A stretch of DNA of 64,000 bases from JAPLUA01 sp964625855 (GCA_964625855.1 CAZVFC010000007.1:124001-188000); one strand, 5' to 3'. Counted from the stretch's first letter, positions 25,875 through 35,477 are shown. Translations and numbers: made by a program. Notes: generated by a model from the letters alone, not told the origin.

Positions 25875-27086
25875 ATGCGAGTACGACTCTTACCTATTCT
25901 TGTTGGTTTGATGATGGCTGGCACTGCCGGCTTGTGGGTGAGCCGGGCAGCCGAGAAGAATGACCTGACCGATTTGCCTGGGCAGCGGATCGTAGCTGCG
26001 TTCCAGTACCCAGGGGTCACGCTGGGGCCGGATGACAGCGTCAACCTGGACCTGCTTATCAAGAACCGCGGGCGCAGCGATGAGACGGTGCTGGTCGAGG
26101 TCACCGAGAAGCCCAAGGACTGGACGGTCGAGATCAAGCGCTTCAGCACGCTGGTCAGCGGTGTGTTCGTGGCGTCGAGGGAAGACCAGACACTGAACCT
26201 CACCGCGAAACCGACCGACAAAGAGATCAAGAAGCTGCCGCCGGGCACCTACCGCTTCGCCGTTAAGGCCCACACCGCCGACGGCACGCTGGAGCAGACG
26301 GCGGCGGTCACCGTTACGGTGGTTTCGGCGGAGAAGGCGGCCGAGCGGGTCAGCATTGACACATCCTATCCCACGCTGCGCGGGCCTTCAGGCGACAAGT
26401 TCCAGTTCTCGCTGGACGTGAAGAACGACACCGGCCAGGACGCTATCTTCAATTTTCGCGCCACCACACCGCCCGGCTGGGAGAGCTCCTTCAAGCCGGC
26501 CTACGAGTCCAAGCAGATCAGCTCGTTGCAGATCAACGCCAACTCGAGCAAGACCGTCGAGATGGAGGTCACGCCGCCCTACAACGCCCAGGCGGGCGAA
26601 TACGATTTCCACGTCGAGGCCGCGGCGCCCAAGGCCAAGGCGGAGAAGGACCTCAAGGTGGTCCTCACGGGCACTTACGGGCTGAAGGTCGGCACGCCCA
26701 GCGGGGTGCTCTCCCTGGTTACCGAGCGCGGGCAGAAGGCCAGCATCACCTTGCTGGTGCAGAACAAAGGCTCGGCCCCGCAGCGGGAAGTGAAGTTCAA
26801 CGCCTTCAAACCGGAGAACTGGAAGGTGGAGTTCAAGCCCGAGAAGCTGGAGAACCTTGAGCCCGGCGCCCTCAAGCAGACGGAGATCACCATCACTCCC
26901 GCCGAGCAAGCGCTGGTGGGCGATTACTCGGTCAGCATCCAGGCCGAAGGCGAGAAGGCCAACCAGGACACCGAATTCCGCATCACCATCAAGGCGGCGT
27001 CGGCCTGGGGCTGGATCGGCGTGGGGATCATCGCCGCGGTCATTGTCGGGCTGGCAATCACCTTCCGTGTCTTCGGCCGGCGATAG
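25875..27086 (+). CDS. NEW3-domain exported membrane-anchored protein
   Basis: The 403-residue protein has an N-terminal signal (MRVRLLPILVGLMMAGTAGL) and a C-terminal helix (WIGVGIIAAVIVGLAITFRV) followed by FGRR, so it is an extracytoplasmic protein anchored by its C-terminus. Three beta-sandwich repeats of NEW3 type lie between them, with VNLDLLIKNRG, FQFSLDVKND and ITLLVQNKG as the recurring strand motif. It is one base from the ABC ATPase gene and forms an operon with it and the permease. Such NEW3/ABC-2 sets are thought to act together in export, but the substrate is unknown. Confidence 0.75.
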   Translation: MRVRLLPILVGLMMAGTAGLWVSRAAEKNDLTDLPGQRIVAAFQYPGVTLGPDDSVNLDLLIKNRGRSDETVLVEVTEKPKDWTVEIKRFSTLVSGVFVASREDQTLNLTAKPTDKEIKKLPPGTYRFAVKAHTADGTLEQTAAVTVTVVSAEKAAERVSIDTSYPTLRGPSGDKFQFSLDVKNDTGQDAIFNFRATTPPGWESSFKPAYESKQISSLQINANSSKTVEMEVTPPYNAQAGEYDFHVEAAAPKAKAEKDLKVVLTGTYGLKVGTPSGVLSLVTERGQKASITLLVQNKGSAPQREVKFNAFKPENWKVEFKPEKLENLEPGALKQTEITITPAEQALVGDYSVSIQAEGEKANQDTEFRITIKAASAWGWIGVGIIAAVIVGLAITFRVFGRR

Positions 27087-27087
27087 T

Positions 27088-27831
<744 letters not shown>

Positions 27832-27834
27832 GCC

Positions 27835-28782
27835 ATGTGGACCATCTGTCGCAAAGAGCTGGCGGACCACTTCAGCTCCGCCCGGTTCCTGATTCTGTTC
27901 TGCCTCGTGCTGATGCTGGCGCTGGTGTCCACGTACATGGCCGCCACCAACGTGCGCGAGGCGCTGGAGGGCACCTCGAAGCCGGCGCAAATATTCCTGC
28001 TGCTCTTCACCACGCCGGGCAAGTTCCTGTCGCTCGTGCAGTTCATTGCCTTCTTTGGCCCGCTCCTGGGCATCATCATGGGCTTCGACGCCATCAACCG
28101 CGAACGCCAGCATCGCACCCTGGCCAAGCTCGTGTCGCAGCCCATCTTCCGCGATGCGGTCATCAATGGGAAGTTCCTGGCGGGGGTCATCACCGTGAGC
28201 ATCGTGATGCTGAGCCTCTTGCTGCTGCTGTCCGGCATGGGCCTTATAGCCGTGGGCGTGGTGCCCGGGCAGGAGGAGGTCGGGCGGCTGGTGCTCTACC
28301 TGGTGATCAGCATTGCCTACGTGTCGTTCTGGCTGGGACTGGCGATCTTGTTCTCCGTCCTGTTCCGCTCGCTGGCCACGTCCGCATTAGCGGCGGTGGC
28401 GCTGTGGGTCTTCTTTTCCTTCTTCATGGGGTTCGCCGCAGACCTGCTGGCCAGCGCGGTGTCGCCGGTGAAGAATGCGCGCGACCCTGAGGAGATCGTG
28501 GCCAACCAGCGTGTGGCGGACGCGGCCAGCCTGGCCTCGCCGGCCGTGCTATACTCCCAGGCGACCTCGACCATCCTCGACCCTTACCGCCGGACGCGCA
28601 GCAACCTGGTGCTCACCGGCCCGTTGGAACGGCTGTCGCTGGAGCGCTTTCAGAACCCCCTGTCCCTGGACCAGTCCATCCTGGTGGTATGGCCCTACCT
28701 GACCTCGCTGGTGGCACTGACGCTGGTCTGCTTCGGGCTGTCCTACGTAGTGTTCATGCGCCAGGAAATCCGGTCGGTGTAG
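27835..28782 (+). CDS. ABC-2 type transporter permease
   Basis: The 315-residue protein has six predicted membrane helices. The N-terminal WTICRKELADHFSSARF amphipathic segment and the GFDAINRERQHRTLAKLVSQ loop are typical of ABC-2/NosY-like permeases. A long extracytoplasmic stretch after helix 5 (about residues 205-265) is also characteristic. It completes the three-gene export operon that begins at 25875. Confidence 0.88.
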   Translation: MWTICRKELADHFSSARFLILFCLVLMLALVSTYMAATNVREALEGTSKPAQIFLLLFTTPGKFLSLVQFIAFFGPLLGIIMGFDAINRERQHRTLAKLVSQPIFRDAVINGKFLAGVITVSIVMLSLLLLLSGMGLIAVGVVPGQEEVGRLVLYLVISIAYVSFWLGLAILFSVLFRSLATSALAAVALWVFFSFFMGFAADLLASAVSPVKNARDPEEIVANQRVADAASLASPAVLYSQATSTILDPYRRTRSNLVLTGPLERLSLERFQNPLSLDQSILVVWPYLTSLVALTLVCFGLSYVVFMRQEIRSV

Positions 28783-28871
28783 GATTTGATGGGTGCATCT
28801 TCTTCGGCGAGCCGAGCCAGCTCCGATAGGAGCGTCATGTTTATAGCAAGAACCGCCCCCAAAGCCCCACG

Positions 28872-28937
28872 GCCAAGCTCCATCGGAGCGGCATGAATCC
28901 CTGTTCGCCCCCACATGCCGCTCCGATGGAGCTTGGC
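28872..28937. repeat. Perfect 24-bp inverted repeat with 18-bp loop
   Basis: The arms GCCAAGCTCCATCGGAGCGG (plus CATG) and the exact complement ending in GATGGAGCTTGGC flank an 18-bp loop. It lies between the permease and the convergent sulfatase gene and may end transcription from both sides, but there is no T-tract. A partial copy of one arm (AGCTCCGATAGGAGCGTCAT) lies at about 28820, so it belongs to a dispersed repeat family. Confidence 0.75.
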
Positions 28938-29056
28938 GAGGCGTGTGGCATGTGCTGCTACAGACATGGCGATCCTGACGGACCTTCATGTATGGTCGCT
29001 ATGCTATAGTGCCGCGGCTGTGCAGAGGGATGCGTGCAAGCTGCCGAGCGGTGATG

Positions 29057-30646
29057 TCACTCCAGGCGGGGCGGCAAAGCGGCTTTCCACCCTGCGTTCA
29101 GCTTCGCCGTCAGGTCCTTGACCAAGGCAGCATTCTCAGGCTGGTTGGCAATGTTCACATTCTCCTGCGGATCGGTCTGGTGGTCATATAGCTCGACCGC
29201 GTCAACTTTGGAGTGATCGTTGCGGTGCAACCAGGCGGTGAAGCGGTAGCGGTCGGTGCGCATGGTGTAGCCCATCAGTTGCTTGCCTCCGGAAGGGCGC
29301 GGGTATTGGCTGAACGCAGCGGGCTTCCAGGGGCGCTTCAGGTCGTCGAGCACGGGACGGGCGCTGGTGCCTTCCAGGTGGCCCGGTAGCGGCAGGCCCG
29401 CCAGGTCGGCGAGCGTGGGGTAGATGTCCACAAACTCAACGAGGGCGTCGGTGCGCTTGCCAGCGTTCTTCATGCCGGGTACGGAGAGAATGAGCGGGGC
29501 CCAGGTATCGTTCTCGACGTTGCTGTGTTTGCACCAGGCGTCATGCTCGCCCAGCTTCCAGCCGTGGTCGCCCCAGAGGATAATGATCGTGTTGTCGCGC
29601 AGCCCGAGCTTCTCCAGTTCGTCCAGCACGCGCCCAACCTGGGCGTCCATGTAACTCACCGCCGCGTAGTAGCCGTGCTTGAGCTTGCGGGCAAAGTCAT
29701 CGGGCAGGTGGCCTTGGGGGACGCCCACATAGGCGTGCAACTCGCCGCCTTCCAGCACGGCGTACTCGGGCGCGCCCTTGGGGCGAAACGGATTGGACGC
29801 CAGCGGAATCTTCGCCGGGTCGTAGAGGTCCCAATACTTCTTCGGCGATACAAAAGGCAGGTGCGGGCGAATGAAGCCTACGGCCAGAAAGAAAGGCTCC
29901 TGCTTCTGCTTGAGGTCGCGCAGGGCGGTAACGGCCATATCGGCTAGGGCGCCGTCGTGGAAGGCATTGTCTGGCACCGCTTCACCTTCATAAGCCGGCC
30001 CTTTAATGAGCCTCTGGCGCTGCTGCTCGTTCTTGGCCTCAGCAATGGCCTTCTGTCGCCTCTTCTGCACCAGGGCTTGATTCTCCGGCGAAGCGTAGGT
30101 CTCAGCCTTGGGGTTGGTCCACGGCACCGACCACGAAGGCGCGTCGTTGTAGCCGCCATGGTAAATCTTGCCCATGCCCTGGACGAAGTAGCCGTTATTC
30201 TTGAAATGCTGGGGCAGCGTCACCACGTCCGGCAGGGCTTTGCGGAAGTGCGTCACCAGGTCCCACACCTTTGTCGTGTCCGGCCGCGCGCCCGTCAGCA
30301 GGCTGGTGCGGGAAGGCGAGCAGACTGCCTGCTGGCAATAAGCGCGGTTGAAGACCACGCCCTCGCGGGCGATGCGGTCAAGGTTCGGGCTCTTGATGAG
30401 CGCGTTGCCGTAACAGCCCAGCTCCGGGCGGAGGTCATCCACGGCGAAGAAGAGCACGTTGGGTTTGGCTGAGGCGGTGCGCTCGGCGGCTTGGGCGAGA
30501 GCAGGGAACAGAAGCAGGACGGCCAAAATCCGAAATCCGAAGGCCGAAATCCGAAGGAAATCCGAAGGCCGAAATCCGAAACGCGGACGTATTGCTGCTC
30601 GGGTGGCAAGACGAACTACAGCGGCTAGTGAGGGGGTTGGGTTCAT
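29057..30646 (-). CDS. Exported sulfatase (iduronate-2-sulfatase-like)
   Basis: The 529-residue sulfatase begins its catalytic domain with KPNVLFFAVDDLRPELGCYG, where the Asp pair binds calcium. Cys109 in CSPSRTSLLTG is the residue converted to formylglycine. The later GDHGWKLGEHDAWCKHS supplies further metal ligands. The profile resembles the iduronate-2-sulfatase subgroup (family S1_7-like), so a sulfated polysaccharide is the probable substrate. The signal peptide is unusual: its n-region (RFGFRPSDFLRISAFGFR) is encoded by a heptameric TTCGGAT repeat directly before the hydrophobic core. The maturation enzyme is not in the window. Confidence 0.88.
   Translation of the reverse strand: MNPTPSLAAVVRLATRAAIRPRFGFRPSDFLRISAFGFRILAVLLLFPALAQAAERTASAKPNVLFFAVDDLRPELGCYGNALIKSPNLDRIAREGVVFNRAYCQQAVCSPSRTSLLTGARPDTTKVWDLVTHFRKALPDVVTLPQHFKNNGYFVQGMGKIYHGGYNDAPSWSVPWTNPKAETYASPENQALVQKRRQKAIAEAKNEQQRQRLIKGPAYEGEAVPDNAFHDGALADMAVTALRDLKQKQEPFFLAVGFIRPHLPFVSPKKYWDLYDPAKIPLASNPFRPKGAPEYAVLEGGELHAYVGVPQGHLPDDFARKLKHGYYAAVSYMDAQVGRVLDELEKLGLRDNTIIILWGDHGWKLGEHDAWCKHSNVENDTWAPLILSVPGMKNAGKRTDALVEFVDIYPTLADLAGLPLPGHLEGTSARPVLDDLKRPWKPAAFSQYPRPSGGKQLMGYTMRTDRYRFTAWLHRNDHSKVDAVELYDHQTDPQENVNIANQPENAALVKDLTAKLNAGWKAALPPRLE
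30524..30590 (-). repeat. Heptameric repeat in the signal-peptide region of the sulfatase gene
   Basis: On the minus strand the units read TTCGGAT / TTCGGCC / TTTCGGA in frame with the sulfatase, giving Phe-Gly-Phe-Arg and Ser-Asp-Phe residues. It is the same family as the arrays at 13751, 34889, 35418, 37949 and 38143. Confidence 0.8.
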
Positions 30647-30744
30647 TGATTGTAGCAGGGTTGTGGCTTTGAGTTAGTTATACGGGTCGAATGACTTTGT
30701 CGGTGTAGCTCTATTCGTCGAGAATTGCAGACGCGGCGAACGAG

Positions 30745-32304
30745 TCAAGGGTTACGGCGCTGCTTAGGGGATTTGTTCTTGCCGCGCATTCCGACTTGAG
30801 CTGGGTCCATCTGCCGGCGCATTTCGTCATCCGGACCGCCGCCGAACTGCTTCCAGTAAAGCGCCTTGAAGGGGTTGACTTTGGGGCCGACGGCATTCTC
30901 GTTCACCAGTTGCGGCTGCACCGAGTCCCACCACTTGTCGTAGGCCGCGTCGAGTTCCTTCACGACTTCCGGATGCTGCGTGGCCACGTCGGTTCTCTCG
31001 CCCGGGTCGGCTTTGACGTCGAACAACTGCCATTGCTTCTCGCCGGGCTTGGCGACACAGACCATGTGCCAGCGGGTGTTGCGCACGCTGCAGTTGTGGT
31101 ACTTGGCTTGCGCAGTCTGGCCGTGTTCCCAGCGGCCGATGTGGGTAAAGAGCAACCGGTCAGGCCAGGGCGCGTCGGGCTGCCGCAGCAGCGGGACCAG
31201 GCTGCGGCCCTCTACTTGGGCCTGCACCTCGGGGCTGAGCTTGGCACCAGCCAGCTCGGCAACGGTCGGGAAGAAGTCTATGTTGGCCGCCAGTGCATTG
31301 ACATCGGCCGGCTGGAAGGTGCCGGGCCAACGCCAGAACGAGGCCGCACGCGTGCCGCCGAGCCAGGGTGAGTTCTTGCCCCCGCGCATGCCCGCATTGA
31401 AGACCTGGAGGCCGCCCGTGCCGCCGTTGTCGTTCACGAACACCACCAGCGTGTCGCGCTCGATGTCCCACTCCTTCAACCGGGCGAGGAGCCGGCCGAC
31501 GTTGTCATCAATGTTGGCGATCATGCCGAAGAACTTCGCCGTGTTGGTGCCCACTTTGCCGGCGTAGCGCTGCTCGTATTCCTGAGGCACTTGCAGCGGG
31601 GTGTGCGGTGCGTTGGGGGTGATGTACGCGTAAAAGGGCTGCTTGCCCTTCACCGAGCCCATCCAGCTAAGGGCCTGTGCGAAGAACACATCCGTGCAAT
31701 AACCCTGGGTCTTCTCGAACTTCCCGTTATGCAGGATGGCCGGGTTGAAGTAGGTGTTGCCCGGTGCGTCCCCGCAACTGCCCGGGTAAGTCTGCCCGAT
31801 GCCCCCGGCGCCGTGGATGAACACCTCGTCGAACCCGCGCCGGTTGGGCTGGTATTCCGGTTCATCGCCCAGGTGCCACTTGCCGAAGATGCCCGTGGTA
31901 TATCCCGCACTCTGCAGTACTTGGGCGAGCGTGGTGGCTTTGAGCGTAAGCCGCTCTCGCTCGTAGATGGTGTGGGTGACGCCGTTGCGGAACTCGTGCC
32001 GGCCGGTGTTTAGCGCGGCGCGCGTTGGGGCGCAGGTGGGGCTGACGTGGAAGTCCGTGAAACGCACGCCTTCATCATGCAGGCGGTCGAGGTTGGGAGT
32101 CTTGAGCACCGGGTTACCGTGGCAAGACAAGTCTCCATAACCCTGATCATCGGTGAGGATGAAGATGATGTTAGGATGCGATGGTTCAGCCGAAAGCGCG
32201 AAGGCGGCGAGAGGCAACACGAGCAGGAAGCGGCGCAACCGCAGGAGCGCGGCCGCCAGGAGTTGAAGAAATGCACTCGGTTGCACGGATTTGCAGGCTT
32301 GCAT
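30745..32304 (-). CDS. Exported sulfatase (arylsulfatase-like)
   Basis: The 519-residue sulfatase has a signal peptide (LRRFLLVLPLAAFALSA), the start HPNIIFILTDDQGYGDLSC, and Cys91 in CAPTRAALNTG as the formylglycine precursor (C-x-P-x-R). IFGKWHLGDE is the usual second motif. The C-terminal part is of the small-substrate arylsulfatase/N-acetylglucosamine-sulfatase kind. It is 98 bp upstream of the second sulfatase on the same strand, so the two may be co-transcribed and act on the same sulfated glycan. Confidence 0.88.
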   Translation of the reverse strand: MQACKSVQPSAFLQLLAAALLRLRRFLLVLPLAAFALSAEPSHPNIIFILTDDQGYGDLSCHGNPVLKTPNLDRLHDEGVRFTDFHVSPTCAPTRAALNTGRHEFRNGVTHTIYERERLTLKATTLAQVLQSAGYTTGIFGKWHLGDEPEYQPNRRGFDEVFIHGAGGIGQTYPGSCGDAPGNTYFNPAILHNGKFEKTQGYCTDVFFAQALSWMGSVKGKQPFYAYITPNAPHTPLQVPQEYEQRYAGKVGTNTAKFFGMIANIDDNVGRLLARLKEWDIERDTLVVFVNDNGGTGGLQVFNAGMRGGKNSPWLGGTRAASFWRWPGTFQPADVNALAANIDFFPTVAELAGAKLSPEVQAQVEGRSLVPLLRQPDAPWPDRLLFTHIGRWEHGQTAQAKYHNCSVRNTRWHMVCVAKPGEKQWQLFDVKADPGERTDVATQHPEVVKELDAAYDKWWDSVQPQLVNENAVGPKVNPFKALYWKQFGGGPDDEMRRQMDPAQVGMRGKNKSPKQRRNP

Positions 32305-32786
32305 GGGTTACAGCCTTAACCCAGTTACCCCACCGAGCGCGAGACTATTTGCGCAACCGCCTGAAGCAACAACCACAGGTGCCAGCATCAAGCCGCCCGG
32401 AGGGTGCCCCATTATGCTGCCGTATCCCCTCCTAAACCCCTCGTATACCCCTCGTATACCCCTCGTATGTCCCTTGTAAACCACCAGTGACTATAATGCG
32501 GGTAGCCGGTGCCCGCACTGGCAATGGTTCGTAGAAGCTATCACTGGCTGGCAGTGAAGGCAGAGGTTCGGTTGGCGCGCACTCGGCAAGGGTCAGTGAT
32601 AGCCGGGCAGCGTCCTTGAGGGAGGCAGCGCTATGGCGCGATTCCGAGCGCTCGTCTCCCCGGACGCGGTACCAGGGCCCCGGCAGTCGCCACTGGCGAT
32701 CGGGGATCCTGACACTGGCAGCAAAGTAGGAACAAGGGAAACGCGGCACAGGCACGAGCCAGTACCCATTACGCCATGCAGTGCTG
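32305..32786. other. Gene-free stretch upstream of the first sulfatase
   Basis: The gap holds an 11-bp repeat array (32426-32480), listed separately. Otherwise no open frame has a recognisable product. Any promoter for the minus-strand sulfatase genes should lie near 32305-32420. Confidence 0.4.
32426..32480. repeat. Five 11-bp direct repeat units
   Basis: The units CCCCTCCTAAA, CCCCTCGTATA (twice), CCCCTCGTATG and TCCCTTGTAAA follow one another without spacing. The period is the same as in the arrays at 3143, 25626 and 61173, although the sequence differs. Confidence 0.75.
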
Positions 32787-34883
32787 TCAGGCCAGCCGAC
32801 AGCCCGCACAGCCGATGCCCTTAAGCGTAATCGCGCCTGTGGGGCAGACCTCGGCGGCGCGGCGGGCGGACTTCCGCAGCGCCTCAGCCATCGGCCGGCC
32901 GAACGGGGCGGCCACGGTGACCTGGAAGCCGCGCCCGATGAAAGACAGCCCCACGTCTTCGGCCGCCTCCGCCGCCACTTTCACGCAGGCGCCGCACATG
33001 ATGCACTTGCCCGGCTCGAAGATGATATCCGGGTGCGAGGTGTCCCGGGCAAAATAACGCCGCTCGCCGACGAACCGTCCCGGGTCCACGCCGTATTCAG
33101 TCGCAAACTGACGCAGGCGGCAAGGGATGGCCTTGCCGCAGCCGCAGCCCAGGCAGCGTCGCGATTCGCGCGTCGCGGCCGCGAGCGAGAAGCCGAGCTC
33201 TACTTCCTCGAAGGTGGTCTTCCGTTTGTCCATCGCCAATTGCGGCATGGGTGCACGCGGGGCTTGCTCGATGTCGCGCAGGAAGACGGCCAGCTCATCC
33301 TCGCTTAGCTTGCCCATCATCGCATTAACCATGGAGGGCGAACCGATGACCTTCTGCCCGCTGAGGTATTGCGCGAGGGAAGCGGCGGCGAGTCTGCCGG
33401 CGGCCACCGCGCGGACGGCAAGATCCGGTCCGGTGACCGCGTCGCCACCGGCGAAGACGCCGGGCAGGTTCGTCGCGAGCGTCTTCGGATCAACGTTTAT
33501 GCCCATTTTCGACAGGCCAAGCTGACGATCGCCGAGGCCGGCCGCCTCGACAGTTTGTCCAATCGCGGCAATCACCGCGGCGGCTTCGATCGCGAACTCC
33601 GAGCCGGGCACCGGCACCGGGCGGGCGCGCCCGCTTTCATCGGGCGGACCCAGTTCCATTCGCTGGCAGGTGAGGCACAGCTTGCCCTTGATTCGCTCAA
33701 GCCGCACGGGCGCGACGAGGAACTCGATGCTGACGCCCTCGGTTTCGGCCGCCTCCACTTCCTCCATGAGACAGGGCATCTCACGGCGCGTGCGGCGATA
33801 GAACACGCGCACCGATTTGGCGCCCAACCGCACCGCGCAACGGCTGGCATCCATGGCTGTGTTGCCGCCCCCGACAATGATCACATCGCCGCTCAGGGCA
33901 GGCGGCGGGCCGTCGGCAAGTTGTTCGAGGAAATCCAGAGCGGGCGTAGCCAGCTCTTCCCCGGGACAACTCAGACCACGAGAGCCCTGGGCACCGATCG
34001 CCAGGAATACGCCGTCGAAGTCCCGCCGAAGTTGGTCGAGCGTGAAATCCCGGCCCAGCCGTTTGCCGAGGCGGAACTCAGCGCCCAGTTGGCGGATCAG
34101 GCCGATTTCCGCATCGAGAACCGGGCGTGGCAGCCGAAACGCCGGGATGCCGTAGCGCAGCATCCCGCCCGCTTGCGGATGCGCATCGAACAAGACCACA
34201 CCATGACCGCGCCGGAGCAGATGATGCGCCGCGGCCAACCCAGCCGGCCCAGCCCCGACAATGGCAACGCGCTTGGAGAGTAGGGCAGGCGTCTCGCCTG
34301 CCCCTTGGGCGCTCACCCCACCATTGGGTTGAGGGACGGGCGAGACGCTCCGTCCTACGTCAGCGGCGAACCGATGCAAGTTACGGATGGAGAGCGACTC
34401 TTCCACCTCACATTGCCGGCAGCGTTCCTCGCACAGCCGCGGACACACCCGTCCCAATGACGCGGGCAGGGTCAGATCGTCGGTGACAATCTCAGCAGCC
34501 TTGGGCTGGTCACCGGCCGCAATGCGAGCGATGAAGTTGGGGATGTCCAGTCCCGCAGGGCAACCCGTCCGGCAAGGGCCAACGCAGTCCCCGGCGTGGT
34601 CGGACAGCAGCAACTCCAGCGAGGTCTTGCGGGCATCCCGAACCTCATCCGAAGCGGTGATTACCTTCATGCCTTCCGCCACCGGCGTAGCGCAGGACGG
34701 CCAGAGATTCGGCCTGCCCTCGAGCTTGACTGCGCACAGGAAGCAGGAGGCGGAATGCTCGAAGCCCTCGACGTAGCAGAGCGTCGGGATGGCGATGCCG
34801 AGCGAACGCGCCGCGGCGAGGATGGTGGTGCCGGAAGGGACGGAAGTCGGGCGACCGTCTATGGTCAAGGTCACGGGGTTCAT
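32787..34883 (-). CDS. Iron-sulfur flavoprotein: NuoG-type [2Fe-2S] domain fused to GltD-like FAD/NAD(P) oxidoreductase
   Basis: The protein has 698 residues. Residues 1-80 are a [2Fe-2S] ferredoxin fold with PTLCYVEGFEHSASCFLC and PSCATPV. Residues ~95-190 are the GltD/DPYD-type double [4Fe-4S] helical domain (HAGDCVGPCRTGCPAGLDIP and CPRLCEERCRQCEVEE). An FAD Rossmann motif VAIVGAGPAGLAAAHH and an NAD(P) motif VIIVGGGNTAMDAS follow. The C-terminus carries further Cys clusters (CLGCGCGKAIPC, CIMCGACVK and CPTGAITLKGIGCAGC). Known relatives are electron-transfer subunits of NAD(P)-linked hydrogenases, formate dehydrogenases or transhydrogenases. No such catalytic subunit is nearby. I set the start at 34883, because the frame upstream is heptameric repeat. 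A palindromic insert lies between the first two parts and the FAD domain. Confidence 0.8.
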   Translation of the reverse strand: MNPVTLTIDGRPTSVPSGTTILAAARSLGIAIPTLCYVEGFEHSASCFLCAVKLEGRPNLWPSCATPVAEGMKVITASDEVRDARKTSLELLLSDHAGDCVGPCRTGCPAGLDIPNFIARIAAGDQPKAAEIVTDDLTLPASLGRVCPRLCEERCRQCEVEESLSIRNLHRFAADVGRSVSPVPQPNGGVSAQGAGETPALLSKRVAIVGAGPAGLAAAHHLLRRGHGVVLFDAHPQAGGMLRYGIPAFRLPRPVLDAEIGLIRQLGAEFRLGKRLGRDFTLDQLRRDFDGVFLAIGAQGSRGLSCPGEELATPALDFLEQLADGPPPALSGDVIIVGGGNTAMDASRCAVRLGAKSVRVFYRRTRREMPCLMEEVEAAETEGVSIEFLVAPVRLERIKGKLCLTCQRMELGPPDESGRARPVPVPGSEFAIEAAAVIAAIGQTVEAAGLGDRQLGLSKMGINVDPKTLATNLPGVFAGGDAVTGPDLAVRAVAAGRLAAASLAQYLSGQKVIGSPSMVNAMMGKLSEDELAVFLRDIEQAPRAPMPQLAMDKRKTTFEEVELGFSLAAATRESRRCLGCGCGKAIPCRLRQFATEYGVDPGRFVGERRYFARDTSHPDIIFEPGKCIMCGACVKVAAEAAEDVGLSFIGRGFQVTVAAPFGRPMAEALRKSARRAAEVCPTGAITLKGIGCAGCRLA
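34280..34358. repeat. Palindromic insert in frame within the flavoprotein gene
   Basis: GTAGGGCAGGCGTCTCGCCT and the imperfect complement GGCGAGACGCTCCGTCCTAC bound an interior with CCCCACCATTGGGTTGAG. The interior resembles the loop of the element at 36803-36903 read on the other strand, so the two belong to one family. The insert adds residues around SVSPVPQPNGGVSAQGAGET just before the FAD motif. Confidence 0.65.
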
Positions 34884-34888
34884 CGCGG

Positions 34889-34957
34889 GGCGAAATCCGA
34901 AATCCGAGAACCGAAATCCGAAGGAAGGCCGAAAACCGAAATCCGAAGGAGGGCGCG
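34889..34957 (-). repeat. Heptameric repeat array downstream of the four-helix-bundle gene
   Basis: On the plus strand the units read CCGAAAT/CCGAAGG, i.e. TTCGGAT on the minus strand. The array fills the space between the flavoprotein start and the four-helix-bundle stop. It is in inverted orientation to the array at 35418 on the other side of that gene. Confidence 0.8.
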
Positions 34958-34969
34958 TGGGGGCATCGG

Positions 34970-35302
34970 CTATTTCCTCCAAATGGCACCGAAGATGAGG
35001 TTCAACTCCTTGGCTTCGCGCCACAGCGAGCGGGCCTCCGAAGCCAGACCTTCCTCTGCCGTCGCGACCATCCGAAGGAAGAACATCGTTTCCCGCGACT
35101 CTTTGCGGCAAGTGCCAATCCGTTGCTTGAAATCCTTCCCGGACACCGAGTTGTCCGCCTCGCAGAAATTCGCACCGACACTCGTTCCAGCCCCAACAAG
35201 TTGATCTATCAGTCGGTTGTTGACCGGATTTTGCGGAATCTTCTTGGCGAAGCGAACGATGGCTTCGCCAAATTGCGCGGTGCGTTCCCCCAAATCCTTC
35301 AC
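34970..35302 (-). CDS. Four-helix-bundle (S23/IVP-like) protein
   Basis: The 110-residue protein matches the S23 family: VKDLGERTAQFGEAIVRFAK at the N-terminus, then the core QLVGAGTSVGANFCEADN, then CRKESRETMFFLRMV. Members include proteins encoded in 23S rRNA intervening sequences and the Avd proteins of diversity-generating retroelements; most are uncharacterised. I chose the GTG at 35302 as it fits the family length; the frame upstream is nonconserved and partly repeat. The gene separates two redox genes that would otherwise be adjacent and is bracketed by inverted heptameric arrays, which suggests that it arrived as a unit. Confidence 0.8.
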   Translation of the reverse strand: MKDLGERTAQFGEAIVRFAKKIPQNPVNNRLIDQLVGAGTSVGANFCEADNSVSGKDFKQRIGTCRKESRETMFFLRMVATAEEGLASEARSLWREAKELNLIFGAIWRK

Positions 35303-35417
35303 TCGCCCGCCTACCGGCAGACTGTCCTCTCTCAAAGTTAGTTCGCTCGTGAGGCAGTCATCCCCCCAGCTCCAGAACTCTAAATCCAGCCCCGGCACGG
35401 TATCCAGGTAAGTTAAT

Positions 35418-35477
35418 TCGGATTTCGGGCTTCGGATTTCCTTCGGATTTCGGATCTCGGATTTCGGATTTCTCATA
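35418..35477 (+). repeat. Heptameric repeat array between the four-helix-bundle gene and the NuoEF fusion
   Basis: On the plus strand the units read TTCGGAT with CTTCGGATTTCC-like variants. The array overlaps the last codons of the NuoEF fusion by 5 bp. It is inverted relative to 34889-34957. Confidence 0.8.

Noticed and set aside
34970..35302. Diversity-generating retroelement with Avd
   Set aside because: The four-helix-bundle gene is S23/Avd-like, but no reverse transcriptase or template/variable repeat pair was found nearby.
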